From NCBI GenBank assembly GCA_019321725.1, contig CM033116.1:11364841-11428840 (forward strand): a stretch of 64,000 bases of DNA, given 5' to 3'. The translations under genes and the position numbers were made by a program. The notes beneath the pieces were generated by a model. That model did not search any database and was not told the DNA's origin. It saw only the letters and a program-made list of their open reading frames with translations. Below, in pieces: positions 1 through 10,829 of the stretch (the stretch's first letter is position 1; each line of letters begins with the position of its first letter). This DNA is from Paulownia fortunei. Taxonomy: Eukaryota > Streptophyta > Magnoliopsida > Lamiales > Paulowniaceae.

Positions 1-114
1 TTAATCCCAAACAACAAAATGTATTCATTCAAAATCAATCACACATATAAATATTTAATTTATCACATATACTAAAGAAACGTAATCAAAAAGTATAAAA
101 AACATATGAACCTT
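1..114 (-). mobile_element. 5' leader of a minus-strand Ty1/copia element (partial)
   Basis: This is the internal DNA just past the primer-binding site of the copia element whose 5' LTR is 129-2421. The element body continues out of the window to the left. The stretch is A+T-rich with no coding signal. The assignment rests only on its position next to the binding site. Confidence 0.6.
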
Positions 115-128
115 AGCTCTGATATCGC
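115..128 (-). other. Primer-binding site, tRNA-Met type
   Basis: On the minus strand this reads GCGATATCAGAGCT, close to the TGGTATCAGAGC used by plant copia elements that prime from initiator tRNA-Met. It lies directly against the CA end of the LTR at 129. This fixes the orientation as minus and makes 129-2421 the 5' LTR. Confidence 0.75.
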
Positions 129-2421
129 TGTTGGGTTTGCACAGTCCCAAGAAATGTATACGCAATAGAATATAAAACTTTTCAATAATGAAAACAAACA
201 TTACATCACATGTAATTAAAAAATGAATCCCAAACCCCTTTTGCGATTACTTAGTTGTGCGTTTTCTGATATTTACAAAAAGGAGATTTCAAAAACCTTT
301 TACCTTGATTTGCGCTCTGACTGTTGAAGATGCAAGAAATGATTCAAATCATTTTCTATCCATGAACTCCTTCACCACTCTTGAATTCATCCATGAACTA
401 CTTTCGAAAATCTTGATTCCAAACCCCATATGTTGGAAACGGTTTGCTTAGGGTCTCAAGTGTTACCTCTCTAAGCGTATCCATATGTTGGAAAATTCTA
501 CACCAATTAAATCCATGCTTGTAGATTGAGAAGGCCTTATTCTCTCTAGAATATGTGGAGTTCAATTCTTAATTCAACTAATGAATAGAAGAATTGAATC
601 ATGATCGAAAGATGAAACCTTTTGATGGAAGAAAGGAATCAAGAAAGAAGATGAATGGGCAGTTTTTCACTCCAAGAGAGTTGGCCGATTTATCTCTCTT
701 GGTTTCCACTACAATCGGCCACCTTGGAGGGGGGGAGTCCTTATATTAGACTTCTGTAATCCTAGTCCCACTAGGTTTTCACTTGCTCATTTTCTTATAT
801 GATTCCTTCTTTCCATCAAACTCCATGACAAGTTTAATTCTTATAACTAAACTTCCTAATGAGCCTCCTACGAGCCCATTAGCTTGGGCTTGGACTTTAA
901 TTAAATGAATTAAGTCCAATTAATTGATTCCAATCAATTAAATAAGCCCGACTTAATTGCTTGATCTAATCAATTAATTAATTGGTTCTACAGGATTTTT
1001 TTAATCATATTAGAACCTATTATTTAATTTCATTATTTAATATGCTCATTATTCATTGATCAATCAATTAATTAACTTGATCATATATAGGGATCCTAAT
1101 CATATTAGGTCCAATTAAATAACCACAGTATTTAATCAGATAAATTAATTTAATTCGTTAAATTAATTTATAGCCTACTTAATTAGTTGATCATATCAAT
1201 TAATTATTTAACTCAACATGGGCTCCCTAATCTTATTTGGTCTACTTAAATATATTTAATTAAATAAATTAATTTAACTCATTAAATCAATTTTAAGCCC
1301 CAAATTAATTAATCTCTATTTATAAATTTGATCAAATCTTGGATATATTATTGTTAGAAGTGTACTCTTTTCAACTTAGTGGGTGACCCCTTAGGTTCAC
1401 TCTAAGCTAGCCATGGACTCATAAATTTTATGATTTAGTTGAATAATTAATTATTCTGATTAATTAATTCAATTAATTAATCTTTTTGGAATTAACTCAT
1501 TAATTCCAAGGACCCACAAGTTTGGAAAGCACATAGCAGTGTATCATAACTCCTAGTTTTAGGTAAAAGTGCGAATCTATTCTAATTATGAATACCATGA
1601 AAGTACAGTCCTTCTGTCATCTAACCTCTCGATGGAGCCTACAGTATGGATTATTAGTCGATACCCTAATAGCTCAATAACTATGTATCAATTTCTAGTA
1701 ACTTGACTCGATGATGAACAATTAGAAAACCCTACATTAATTTCCATCCAATATTAACCAAGAATTTTAGAGTCAAGTACAGTAGAACATATAGGAGATT
1801 CACCTATTCATCTAGATAGGTGACGGATCCTTTGTTGGCTACTTATTAACCTCCATACATGTAGATGTTACATCCAATGTAAACCCCTTATGATTATTAT
1901 GCAATCAAAAAATATATCAAGGTGCAACATATCATGTACAAGGTTACCATGGTGCCTCAAGTGCAAGTATTAATTTTTGCACTATTGTAACGAGAAAATT
2001 CCTATTTGACAATAAAATATTTTCAGTTGTGAATTTTCAGGCGTAGTAGTTCGATGTACTTGTTCCTAAACAAGCACCCGCATATATGAACTAGTGTCAC
2101 CACACCAATGCCCATGGAATGAGGTATCCTCATTTCAAGCCTACATCGTATGTGCAAGTTTCAGCGGGATCAATAATGTCTTATCTCCTTGATTCTTGAC
2201 TTAAAATATTTTAAGACCACAACCTTAGATGCATATTCCACGATCGCCATTATATGTGTGATCATGCTCCATAACTATGTGTGATGTAAAGATTTCATCT
2301 AATTCTTATGATGAATTTATGATGAAGATTGCCATTTCAATGATACTAATATGAATAAGATTGGTTCATAAAAGTATACGGATAGTTTAGATCAATTGGC
2401 TCATCGGTCACTATTCTAACA
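129..2421 (-). mobile_element. Ty1/copia 5' LTR, long-LTR family, complete
   Basis: A 2293-bp LTR. On the minus strand it starts TGTTAGAATAGTG at 2421 and ends CAAACCCAACA at 129, so it has the TG...CA ends. It is recognised by alignment by eye with further copies in this window (3971, 12975, 33621, 34994, 38604, 40740, 45735, 58948, 62425). The central kilobase is crowded with TTAATTAA-type A+T blocks shared by all copies. Beyond 2421 the sequence is unrelated. The partner LTR is outside the window, so age and target duplication cannot be read. Confidence 0.8.
739..746 (-). promoter_or_regulatory. Candidate LTR TATA box
   Basis: The minus strand reads ATATAAGG, upstream of a pyrimidine-rich stretch, in the distal third of the LTR. 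Sister LTRs have a TATA motif in the equivalent region (11790, 34456, 61417). Use as a promoter is inferred from that conservation. Confidence 0.4.
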
Positions 2422-3970
2422 CCTTTCATGTTCCACTTTCTTAGTGGGATGCACGGTGTTGGTTTCACTAATTTATTTTGGGTTATTTTTATTAAATCTC
2501 AAGATTCTAGGTCTTAGAACAATTACAATTCTCCACATAAGCTTATTTTAGCTTGAGGTATTAAATATACGTATGATGTATATTTCGAATCAAAGATATT
2601 CAAATTCTTGAGTTTGATTTAGAAAAACTTATGGAGATTTAAAGAAATAGTTGAAACTTTTGAATGAAACTTTGGACATTTTCAATTAACATAGTTATGC
2701 ATGCTTTAAACTAAGATATTTGTATATATGAAGTACACAGTGAATTTTACTAAAGGTTATGATAATAAGTCTATTTGCAATTTAAAAATAATAAATATAA
2801 TTATGATTTGATAATAAAGTAATGACTGAACATACACTATTGATAAAATTCAATATTTAGAATTACATTAAGTTCTTATGAGGATCAGAAACACTATATT
2901 TGGTATATTTTCTACCTCCAATTTCATGTTGCGAATACAAATTATAAGTGTGATTTAATAATAGTTAACTCATGACATTGAATGATGGCAGTAGAAACAT
3001 GATAATAATGATACATTTATGATGTTTACATCTCATAGAATCCCAGCCATAATTTTTTTTATCTTACAATAAAAATGTTTTTTTTTTTTTAAACTATCAT
3101 CTAACATAAACTATTTGTAAGTATATTTTTTGAAAAATCTTTTCTTAAAATTTTCAATATAATTTTATTATTAAGTTAGTAATTGTAAGTATTATTTTAT
3201 TGTTAAATTTATTATCGTATATTATTATGTTATTTAAGATATAAAATATTTAAATATTATTCACAATTTTGAAAAATTTCAAATTTTTTGAAATTTCGAT
3301 GAAATTTCAAGCATATGTAGAAACTTCAATGGAAATTCTGCAAAACTAAACTGAAAGTTGGATTTACTTTTGATTAAATCTGAAAATTCCGACCAAAATT
3401 TAATACCACGTTTTGGCCTAACTTGACCTTTTTGGTTTATAAAATTCATAACTATTTCAATCCAAGGCACGGAATCATTGTGATGTGGTATAGAATCGTC
3501 AAGGCACGGAATGTCAATTCCTTCATTGATCGCGGCCTGCAACACAAGCAAACATTAGAGGCTCGAAAGATTTTTCGACTAAATCCCTCTAATTCTCAAA
3601 TTAGTATAACACTCAAGAAATTGAGAAACTATAGAGAATAATATTGAGAGTAGTAGAATGATTGTACCAAATATTGGAATATCTTGTATATATTTTAATG
3701 ATGATTATGATAGTTACATAGGACCCTGTAATTTTCTATTTACTAGGAAATTGTAAGAGCTATCTTCAAAACCATGAAGAGCAGAGTAGTGGAAGTTAGA
3801 TGAAGTAGAATAGAGAAGTGAAGATTAGGACCAAAGGAAAATAGTTTGATTCAACTGAGAGAAAGTAGATCAGAACAACTTAGTAAAACAAAAGAGAGCA
3901 GGGCAGAGTAACTCAACTAAGCAAGATCAAATCAGCAAAGGAAATTCTAGAGCGGTACAGAGAAGTAATA
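2422..3970. other. Unassigned A+T-rich DNA between retroelements
   Basis: No convincing gene was seen. At 3240-3400 there are many AAATTTC/GAAATTT words. GGCACGGAAT occurs twice (3466-3475 and 3503-3512). A 90-codon minus-strand open frame (3279-3551) has no family I recognise. From about 3545 to 3960 the sequence becomes purine-rich and resembles a degraded plant retroelement LTR, but neither ends nor duplication are visible. It is left unassigned. Confidence 0.4.
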
Positions 3971-4418
3971 AATTGGAAATTTCTTTATTTTAGTGGTCAT
4001 TAATCAATTAGATAAAATCCTTAGATTAAATATAGCTATGAGGCATGGTTGTATGTATAATGGCGATCATGGAATATGCCTTTAAAGTTTTGGTCTTCAA
4101 TTCGTTCAAAGTCGAGTGTTCATCGATAGGGGACATTAGAAAGCCCATCAACTTGCACATATAATGCATGCTCGAAAGGAGGATGCCTTGTTCCATAGAC
4201 ATCGATGTAGGGACAACAGTGCATGTATGTAGGTGCTCTTTAGAGAATGAGTACATTGAACAACCCTGCTGGAAAATTCTCAATTGAAAAAGTTGTTTGT
4301 TGAATGGGAATTTCTCAATTACAATAGCGGATGAATTAGTACTTAGCCTTGATGCACTATTATAACTTTGTGTACAAACTATTACACTTTGATATATTTT
4401 CTAATTGAGGGGAATATG
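3971..4418 (+). mobile_element. Ty1/copia LTR, left arm (split by insertion)
   Basis: This matches the first part of the long copia LTR, from the segment equivalent to about 13030-13510, including the block AAATCCTTAGA...TAGCTATGAGG. The extreme 5' end (TGTTAGAG) is missing. The arm stops at ...GGGGAATATG and resumes at 10830, with an Athila-type element in between. Rejoined across the insertion it gives the same order as the uninterrupted copy at 12975-14394. Confidence 0.75.
4414..4418. repeat. Target-site duplication ATATG (other copy 10830-10834)
   Basis: ATATG directly precedes the TG of the inserted element and directly follows its final CA at 10829. The 5-bp size is the one expected for LTR retrotransposon integration. 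Confidence 0.85.
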
Positions 4419-6330
4419 TGTTCGTGAAATATTTTGCAAACCGCAAGTGTACGGTGTCAAGTTTTAATACAATGGTGAGTTAAGTATCGTATCCACAGGG
4501 ATTGTAATAAAAAATCATATTAAGTATCATAGTTCAAATAGTCCTAATTTTATCTAGAAGATCGAATGATGATTGAAAAATAAAGTAAAGTAAGATAAAA
4601 TGCAAAGACAAGAGTGAAGTTTTTAGAAACAATATAACAAATACCTTATGAGCAAAATGTTCTAGAGGAATGACTCACCTAATTATCACCTATGTTCTTT
4701 TTTCCAAAATATATCAATTCAAGTCAACAACACATGTAAGTTAAAAATTCCTAAGCTCATCAATTCCCTCTCTCGAGTGCCGAATTGACTATGAGTTCTA
4801 ACATGAATTTCGATATCTTTATAAAAATTCTAGAATAAAACTCTACAAAAGTTTAATGAATTCGTTTTCAAAACTTCAAAGGTTTCATAAGCTTCACAAC
4901 TCTATAATTCCTAGGTTGTGTTATCCCTATGATCATGTATAAAATTCCCTCTCTCGAGTGCCGAATCTCATACGTGAAATAATCTCAATTAGTGATCAAT
5001 TGATCAAGATGAAATACTAAACAAGATAACACAAATAAGATGAATAACTTGAACTAATATTATTTAGAATTCAAAACATAGGATCAAATAAGATTACATC
5101 ATCCTCTAGAAAGAAATGTTTAGTTCACCATGGATGAATACAACTTCAAGAAATAAATAAGAAAGAACATGGAAATTGTTCATCAATTTGTGAAGTGGAA
5201 GGAATGGTTGAAGCTCTCATTGTCTCCAAGAATGACTCCTTGTCTTCAATTGCAGAAAATGGAATGGGTCTTGTCTCCAAGCACCCAATGGCCTTATTTA
5301 GTTCCAAGAACCAATCTTCCTCCCCCTTGGTTGATGTTTATCTTGCCCTTTTAAACTTTTCTCCAATGATTCTCTCTCCAAGAGTCTTCCAAAAGAAATC
5401 CTGAAATCTTTCTACTTTTCTTGGCTTTTCTTCAAAAGAAACCTAAAAATCCTCCCACTTTTCTTAGCTTTTCAAAAGAGACCTGAAATTCTTCCCCTTT
5501 TCTTGGCTTTTTCTCCTTTTTCTCTCCACCAATGCAGTGTATCCACTAGAGCATCACATGGGTAATGATGTATAGGTGTATCTAATGTGTATATCTCATA
5601 AAAATGCCAAAATTTGTGATCCGTTGCCACTTGTCGCCACAATAATGCATCAATGTCTTTTTTGTTAGCAGGATGGCACCTAGGTGCTCTATTTTGGCGC
5701 CCAGGCACCTTGTATTCTATTTTGGCAGCCTCAAATGGCGCCTAGGCACCCTGTTGTTGCTACTGTTTTTCCCTCTTTCACTTCAGTACTTTTACATTAT
5801 TTAGTACATTACAACTAGTTTTTGACCTCTTTAAAAGATGAATTGGCTTTTTCTGTTTTCTAAAGAATTGTAGATCTATGTCTTTTCATTTCATAGGAAC
5901 TTGAATTAACTAAATATGACATCTGTGGACAAAGTTATGCCTGAAATACTAAAATGTGTCATTTTAGAAAATTATAGCCCAGTGCTGACTCTTGAACTCG
6001 GTTTTTCTAATTGAAATCGACCAAATTGGATTTTGTGATAAAAATATAAGTTTTAGATATATTTCTTTTCTTTCCAATGGATTAAGAATAAATGTGATAT
6101 GAAATTGGTGCCAATAGTTATGAGTAAAATACGAAAACTGCCATCAATAGCACCGCAACTCGAATTCTTCAACATTTCAACCAAGTTTTTGATTTCTTTC
6201 CATTTTCTTCTCTTATTGTCATTACCTACAAGATCTCAAACTAAATGTATAAAAAGTAACAAAAACACTTAAAAACAAACTAATGATAATCAAAAGATGT
6301 ATGAATTATTAGTGTAAAACCAACTTATCA
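4419..6330 (-). repeat. 3' LTR of the Athila-type element
   Basis: A 1912-bp LTR with window-strand ends TGTTCGTGAAAT and CCAACTTATCA. It aligns along its whole length with 8926-10829, with scattered substitutions and small indels. The short open frames inside (5169-5404, 5472-5708) have counterparts at matching places in the other LTR and are not genes. Confidence 0.85.
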
Positions 6331-6350
6331 AATACCCCCAAACTTTACCT
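6331..6350 (-). other. Polypurine tract
   Basis: The minus strand reads AAAGTTTGGGGGTATT directly before the LTR start TGATAAGTTGG. This is the plus-strand priming site for cDNA synthesis. Confidence 0.7.
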
Positions 6351-7785
6351 TTTACTCATCCTCGAGTAAAACTCAAAATCAAACAATCATAGGCTCATAG
6401 TTTGATAATGAATTACTAAACTTGATCAATCAATTCAAATGCTTCATCAATTTTTATTGCACAAGAATCCAAAGATTAGTCACAAAGCTAGTCGAATGAC
6501 ACTACAAAATAAAGCATTACACATAGAATCTCACTCTCCTTCTTTCTTTTCTCTTTCCCATTTTTTTTCTTTTTTTTTCTTTTTTACATTTTGTTTTCAT
6601 GAATCCCTAAGCTTCATTTCTTGTTCTTTTGCTTTCACAACCCCCAAACTTGTTTCTTTTCATTGACATGAGTTGTGATGTATTTCTTGTATATTTTTCA
6701 TGCTCATACCCCTAAATACATTCATCCATGATCTCAACATGTCTCCATATGATCCCTTGATAAGATTGTGCACAAAATGTCATACCTTAAGCTCTCTTAG
6801 GGACAATCATTAGTTTTTCGGGCTATAAAAGGTCAGCATAGCGAGCTTTCAAGAAATGAAGTCGAATGGTGGTTATTCATATGCCTTGCACATACCATTC
6901 TTTGAAAAGCATCTCAAAGGGGTAACTAGTGAATAAAAATGTGATCATGGTAGGCTTGAAAGGCACAAACGAGTCAAAGATGGCCTAAATCATTTCCAAG
7001 TTTGTAGTTATCTAGAATTTCGCCTCAAAGAGTAATCAAGCAAGTTCTAGAACACCACAAAATGATCAATACAACTCATTGGAAGTAAAATCCAACACCA
7101 AATAGCATGTAATTCACAAGATTTCGACACAATGTTCTCAATAAAAATTCATCATTCATGACAATGATTAAATAAACACATGAATCACCATGTCACAAGA
7201 CTAGCAATCTTTCTTTCCTCTAGACTCTATACAATATCAATTAGGTATCATCATAGGCAATCGGTAATTAAGTTACTCATTTAATCACAAAACATGAACT
7301 CAACTAAGTTTGTCAACAAAGCATGCTTGCTCTTGGACTCTCATCATTCAACATAGGTTATTCAATGTGAAAAATTTGGCTCAATTTTTCATATAAAGCT
7401 CAAACACACAAAATACAAATCCCACCCCCAACTTTATAATTGTCCTCAATGTTTAAAGAATTAAAACACATAAGAGGTGGAAATAAGAAACTCCCCTTTC
7501 CAATAGATGATGCACTTGGAGCTCATGGGAGATCCACACATATCACCAAGACGACATCCACCTACACAAGAAAAAAAAGCATCAAAGCTTATGGGCAAAA
7601 ACAACAAAAGTGAGAACACAAACATAAACAAAGAAATACAATAGCTAAACATGCCTAAATCTAAAAAGCGAACATATTTCAAAAACTAACTAAAAAAAAT
7701 TATTAAAAAGTAAAGGAAAAAAAGACTTGGGTTGCCTCCCAAGAAGCGCTTGGTTTATAGTCTTTAGCTAGACTGTCTTCTTTAC
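6331..7785 (-). mobile_element. Conserved 3' non-coding block of Athila-type elements
   Basis: About 1.45 kb with no credible gene. It aligns with 42952-44750 of the third Athila element: shared phrases include the TCATCCTCGAG run, the pyrimidine tract near 6550, the AAGCATGCTTGCTCTTGGACTC stretch near 7320 and GAAGCGCTTGGTTTATAG near 7743. Conservation between elements of different age suggests a role in cis, such as packaging or RNA processing, but none is shown. Confidence 0.65.
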
Positions 7786-8094
7786 TCATCCCGAATCTAA
7801 AAATAAGTGTTTATCATGCCACATCTTTGTGTACTCTAAGAGTGTAAGTGATCCTTCCGGATAGGCAAGACGATGATGATCCAGAGTAGCATCAAGGGCC
7901 TTTGGGACTTCAATAATTGTAGCCCCTATTATTGCAAATGGTCTTCCAAACATGGTGAAGATGTACCTATGTTTTTCCATATTAAAAATGAAAAAATCTA
8001 TAGAGCACAAGAATTGGTCACCATTCCCAAGCATATCTTGAGTCACCCTAATAGGCCTTGCTTCATCTAGTGAATGCTTTCTGAAATTAAACAA
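7786..8094 (-). pseudogene. Athila protease C-terminal relic
   Basis: A 102-codon minus-strand frame. Residues near 28-60 (DQFLCSIDFFIFNMEK and GRPFAIIGATI) match the second half of Athila retropepsin, where the usual pattern is a DQF-FPVDFIVLDMEED stretch followed by LILGRPFLAT. The flap and active-site half is not here but in degraded form at the end of the neighbouring gag frame (LCDLDAS). Sequence between the two halves has been lost. After this frame no RT follows, only the non-coding block. Confidence 0.65.
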
Positions 8095-8754
8095 TTAAAT
8101 TGAATTAGTGCTTGCATCTAGATCACATAATGCTATTTCAAAGTTAGGAGTAGATTTTAGCTTCTTAGCCCCTATTTGTTCATTTGATTGTCTCTCTTCT
8201 TCCTTTGGGTGTTCCTCCATAGGACTTTCACTCGAAGTGCTTGCCATTGGTTCATCAACTTGTGAACTTTTTATTTCTAGCCCCTTGATTTTGGTTCCAC
8301 TTCGAAGTTGGATAGCTTTGCAATGCTCCATTTGATTGATTTTTGTATTACTTGGAAAATTTTCTTTATGTTTTTTAGCAATAATTTCAGTAGCAAGCTG
8401 TCCAATTTGAGTCTTCATTGATTTAATTGAAGCTCCTAGCTGCCCCAATTGAGTATCAATGTTGTCTATCTTTACTTTATTCTTATTCAATCGGGCTCTT
8501 GTTTCGCCAATGAAAGTGCATAACAACTCCTCCAATGATGCCTTTTTCTCACCTTTGGTTTCCATAAAAGAAGTGCTATTGGATGCCATGGAATCCATTT
8601 GTTGAGAAGCCCCATTAGAAGTCCAAGCTGCAAATTGGTTAGAAAGAAAAGAAATTTGTGCAGCTAATTGTGTAAATGGATCTACCTCAAGAACACCAGC
8701 AACCTTTTCAATGGAAGATCTCTCGAAAGGCCAATGATAGCTATTAGTAGCCAC
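8095..8754 (-). pseudogene. Athila gag C-terminal region fused to start of protease
   Basis: A 219-codon minus-strand frame. The N-terminal third has the QLAAQISFLSNQF pattern that follows the capsid in Athila gag. The middle is a coiled-coil-like stretch (LGQLGASIKSMKTQIGQLA). Then comes EHCKAIQLRSGT, the hallmark of the Athila gag-protease junction. The last residues are ALCDLDASTNS, equivalent to the protease active site ALCDLGAS-N with Gly changed to Asp. The main capsid portion is missing upstream, so the frame is truncated at both ends. Confidence 0.7.
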
Positions 8755-8901
8755 GCCTTAAGACTCCTAGCCTTATGCATACAAATACATATAACCCAAT
8801 GTAAGGTAAGACCACATCAAAATATGGAAAGAAAATAAAAACAATCTAAATTAAAATCAAGACTAAATCATTACAATATTAATGCAATTATGATAAAACA
8901 A
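8755..8901 (-). mobile_element. 5' leader of the Athila-type element
   Basis: Short A+T-rich leader between the primer-binding site and the remaining gag. In autonomous Athila elements the capsid part of gag would follow the leader; here it has been deleted. Confidence 0.5.
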
Positions 8902-8916
8902 TCCCCGACAACAGCG
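8902..8916 (-). other. Primer-binding site, tRNA-Asp type
   Basis: The minus strand reads CGCTGTTGTCGGGGA, one base from the Athila/Tat consensus CGCCGTTGTCGGGGA. It lies nine bases inside the 5' LTR. Confidence 0.8.
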
Positions 8917-8925
8917 ATAAAAACT

Positions 8926-10829
8926 TGTTTGTAAAATATTTTGTAAACCGCAAGTGTACGGTGTCAAGTTTTAATACAACGGTGAGTTGAGTATCGTATC
9001 CATAGAGATTGTAATAAAAAATTGTATTAAGTATCGTAGTTCAAATAGTCCTAATTTTATCTAGAAGATCGAATGATGATTGGAAAATAAAGTAAAGTAA
9101 GATAAAATGCAAAGACAAGAGTGAAGTTTTAGAAACAATATAACAAACACCTTATGAGCAAGATGTTCTAGAGGAATGACTCAACTAATTATCACCTATG
9201 TTCTTTCTTCCAAAATATATCAATTCAAGTCAACAACACATGTAAGTTAAGAATTCCTAAGCTCATCAATTCTCTCTCTCGAGTGCCGAATTGACTATGA
9301 GTTCTAACATGAATTTCAATCTTTATAAAAATTCAAGAATAAAACTCTACAAAAGTTTAATGAATTCTTTTTCAAAACTTCAAAGGTTTCATAATCTTCT
9401 CAACTCTATGATTCCTAGGTTGTGTTATCATTATGATCATGTATAAAATTCCCTCTCTCGAGTGCTGAATCTCATACGTCAAACAATCTCAATTAGTGAT
9501 CAATTGATCAAAATGAAATACTAAACAAGATAACACAAATAAGATGAATAACTTGAACTAATATTATTTGGAATTCAAAACATAGGATCAAATAAGATTA
9601 CATCATCCTCTAAAAAGAAATATTTAGTTCACCATGGATGAAAACAACTTCAAGAAATAAATAAGAAAGAACATGGAAATTGTTCACCAATTTGTGAAGT
9701 GGAAGGAATGGTTGAAGCTCTCATTGTCTCCAAGAATGACTCTTTGTCTTCAATTGCAGAAAATAGAATTGGTCTTGTCTCCAAGCACCCAATGGCCTTC
9801 TTTAGTTCCAAGAACCAATCCTCCTCCCCCTTGGTTGATGTTTATCTTGCCCTTTTAAACTTCTCCCCAATGATTCTCTCTCCAAGAGTCTTCCAAAAGA
9901 AATCCTGAAATCTTTCCACTTTTCTTGGCTTTTCTTCAAAAGAAACTTAAAAATCCTCCCACTTTTCTTGGCTTTTCAAAAGAGACCTGAAATTCTTCTC
10001 CTTTTCTTGGCTTTTTCTCATTTTTCTCTCCACCAATGTAGTGTATCCACTAGAGCATCACATGGGTAATGATGTATAGGTGTATCTAATGTGTATATCT
10101 CATAAAAATGCCAAAATTTGTGATCCATTGCCACTTGTTGCCACAATAATGCATCAACATCTTTTTTGTTAGCAGGATGGTGCCTAGGTGCCCTATTTTG
10201 GCACCTAGGTGCCTTGTATTCTATTTTGGCAGCCTCAAATGGCACCTAGGCGCCATTGCTGCTGTTTTTCCCTCTTTTACTTCAGTACTTTTACATTGTT
10301 CAGTACATTACAACTGGTTTTTGACCACTTTAAAAGATGAATTAGTTGTTTATATATTCTAATAAATTGTAGATCTATGTCTTTTTGTTCCATAGGAACT
10401 TGAATCAACTAAATATGACATATGTGGACAAAGTTATGTCTGACATACTAAAATGTGTCATCTTAGAAAATTGCAGCCTAGTGCTGACTTTTGAACTCGG
10501 TTTTTCTCATTGAAATCGACCGAATTGGATTTTATGGTAAACATATAAGTTGTAGATATATCTCTTTTCTTTCCATTGGATCAAAAATAAATATGATATG
10601 AAATTGGTGCCAATAGTTATGAGTGAAATACGAAAACTTCCATCAATAGCACCACAACTCAAATTCTTCAACATTTCGACCAAGTTTTTGATTTCTTTCC
10701 ATTTTCTTCTCTTATTGTCATTACCTACAAGATTTCAAACTAAATGAATAAAAAGTAACAAAAACACTTGAAAACAAACTAATGATAATCGAAAGATGTA
10801 TGAATTATTAGTATAAAACCAACTTATCA
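8926..10829 (-). repeat. 5' LTR of the Athila-type element
   Basis: A 1904-bp LTR with window-strand ends TGTTTGTAAAAT and CCAACTTATCA, partner of 4419-6330. The two differ by scattered single-base changes, so the insertion is not recent. Open frames at 9673-9908 and 10018-10362 are LTR sequence. Confidence 0.85.

Larger units (their letters stand above)
4419..10829 (-). mobile_element. Complete Athila-type (Ty3/gypsy) element lacking polymerase
   Basis: A 6411-bp element with two similar LTRs (4419-6330 and 8926-10829), a tRNA-Asp-type primer-binding site, a polypurine tract, and a perfect 5-bp target duplication. Its internal 2.6 kb holds only gag and a protease relic plus a 1.45-kb non-coding block. 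Reverse transcriptase, RNase H and integrase are absent. Athila is a plant-specific Ty3/gypsy lineage whose autonomous members are 10-12 kb. This copy is therefore a non-autonomous derivative that would need proteins in trans. It lies inside a copia LTR and is younger than it. Confidence 0.85.

Noticed and set aside
5169..5404. Overlapping 61- and 69-codon frames, repeated at 9673-9908
   Set aside because: They lie at the same place in the two LTRs of one Athila-type element and have no protein-like composition.
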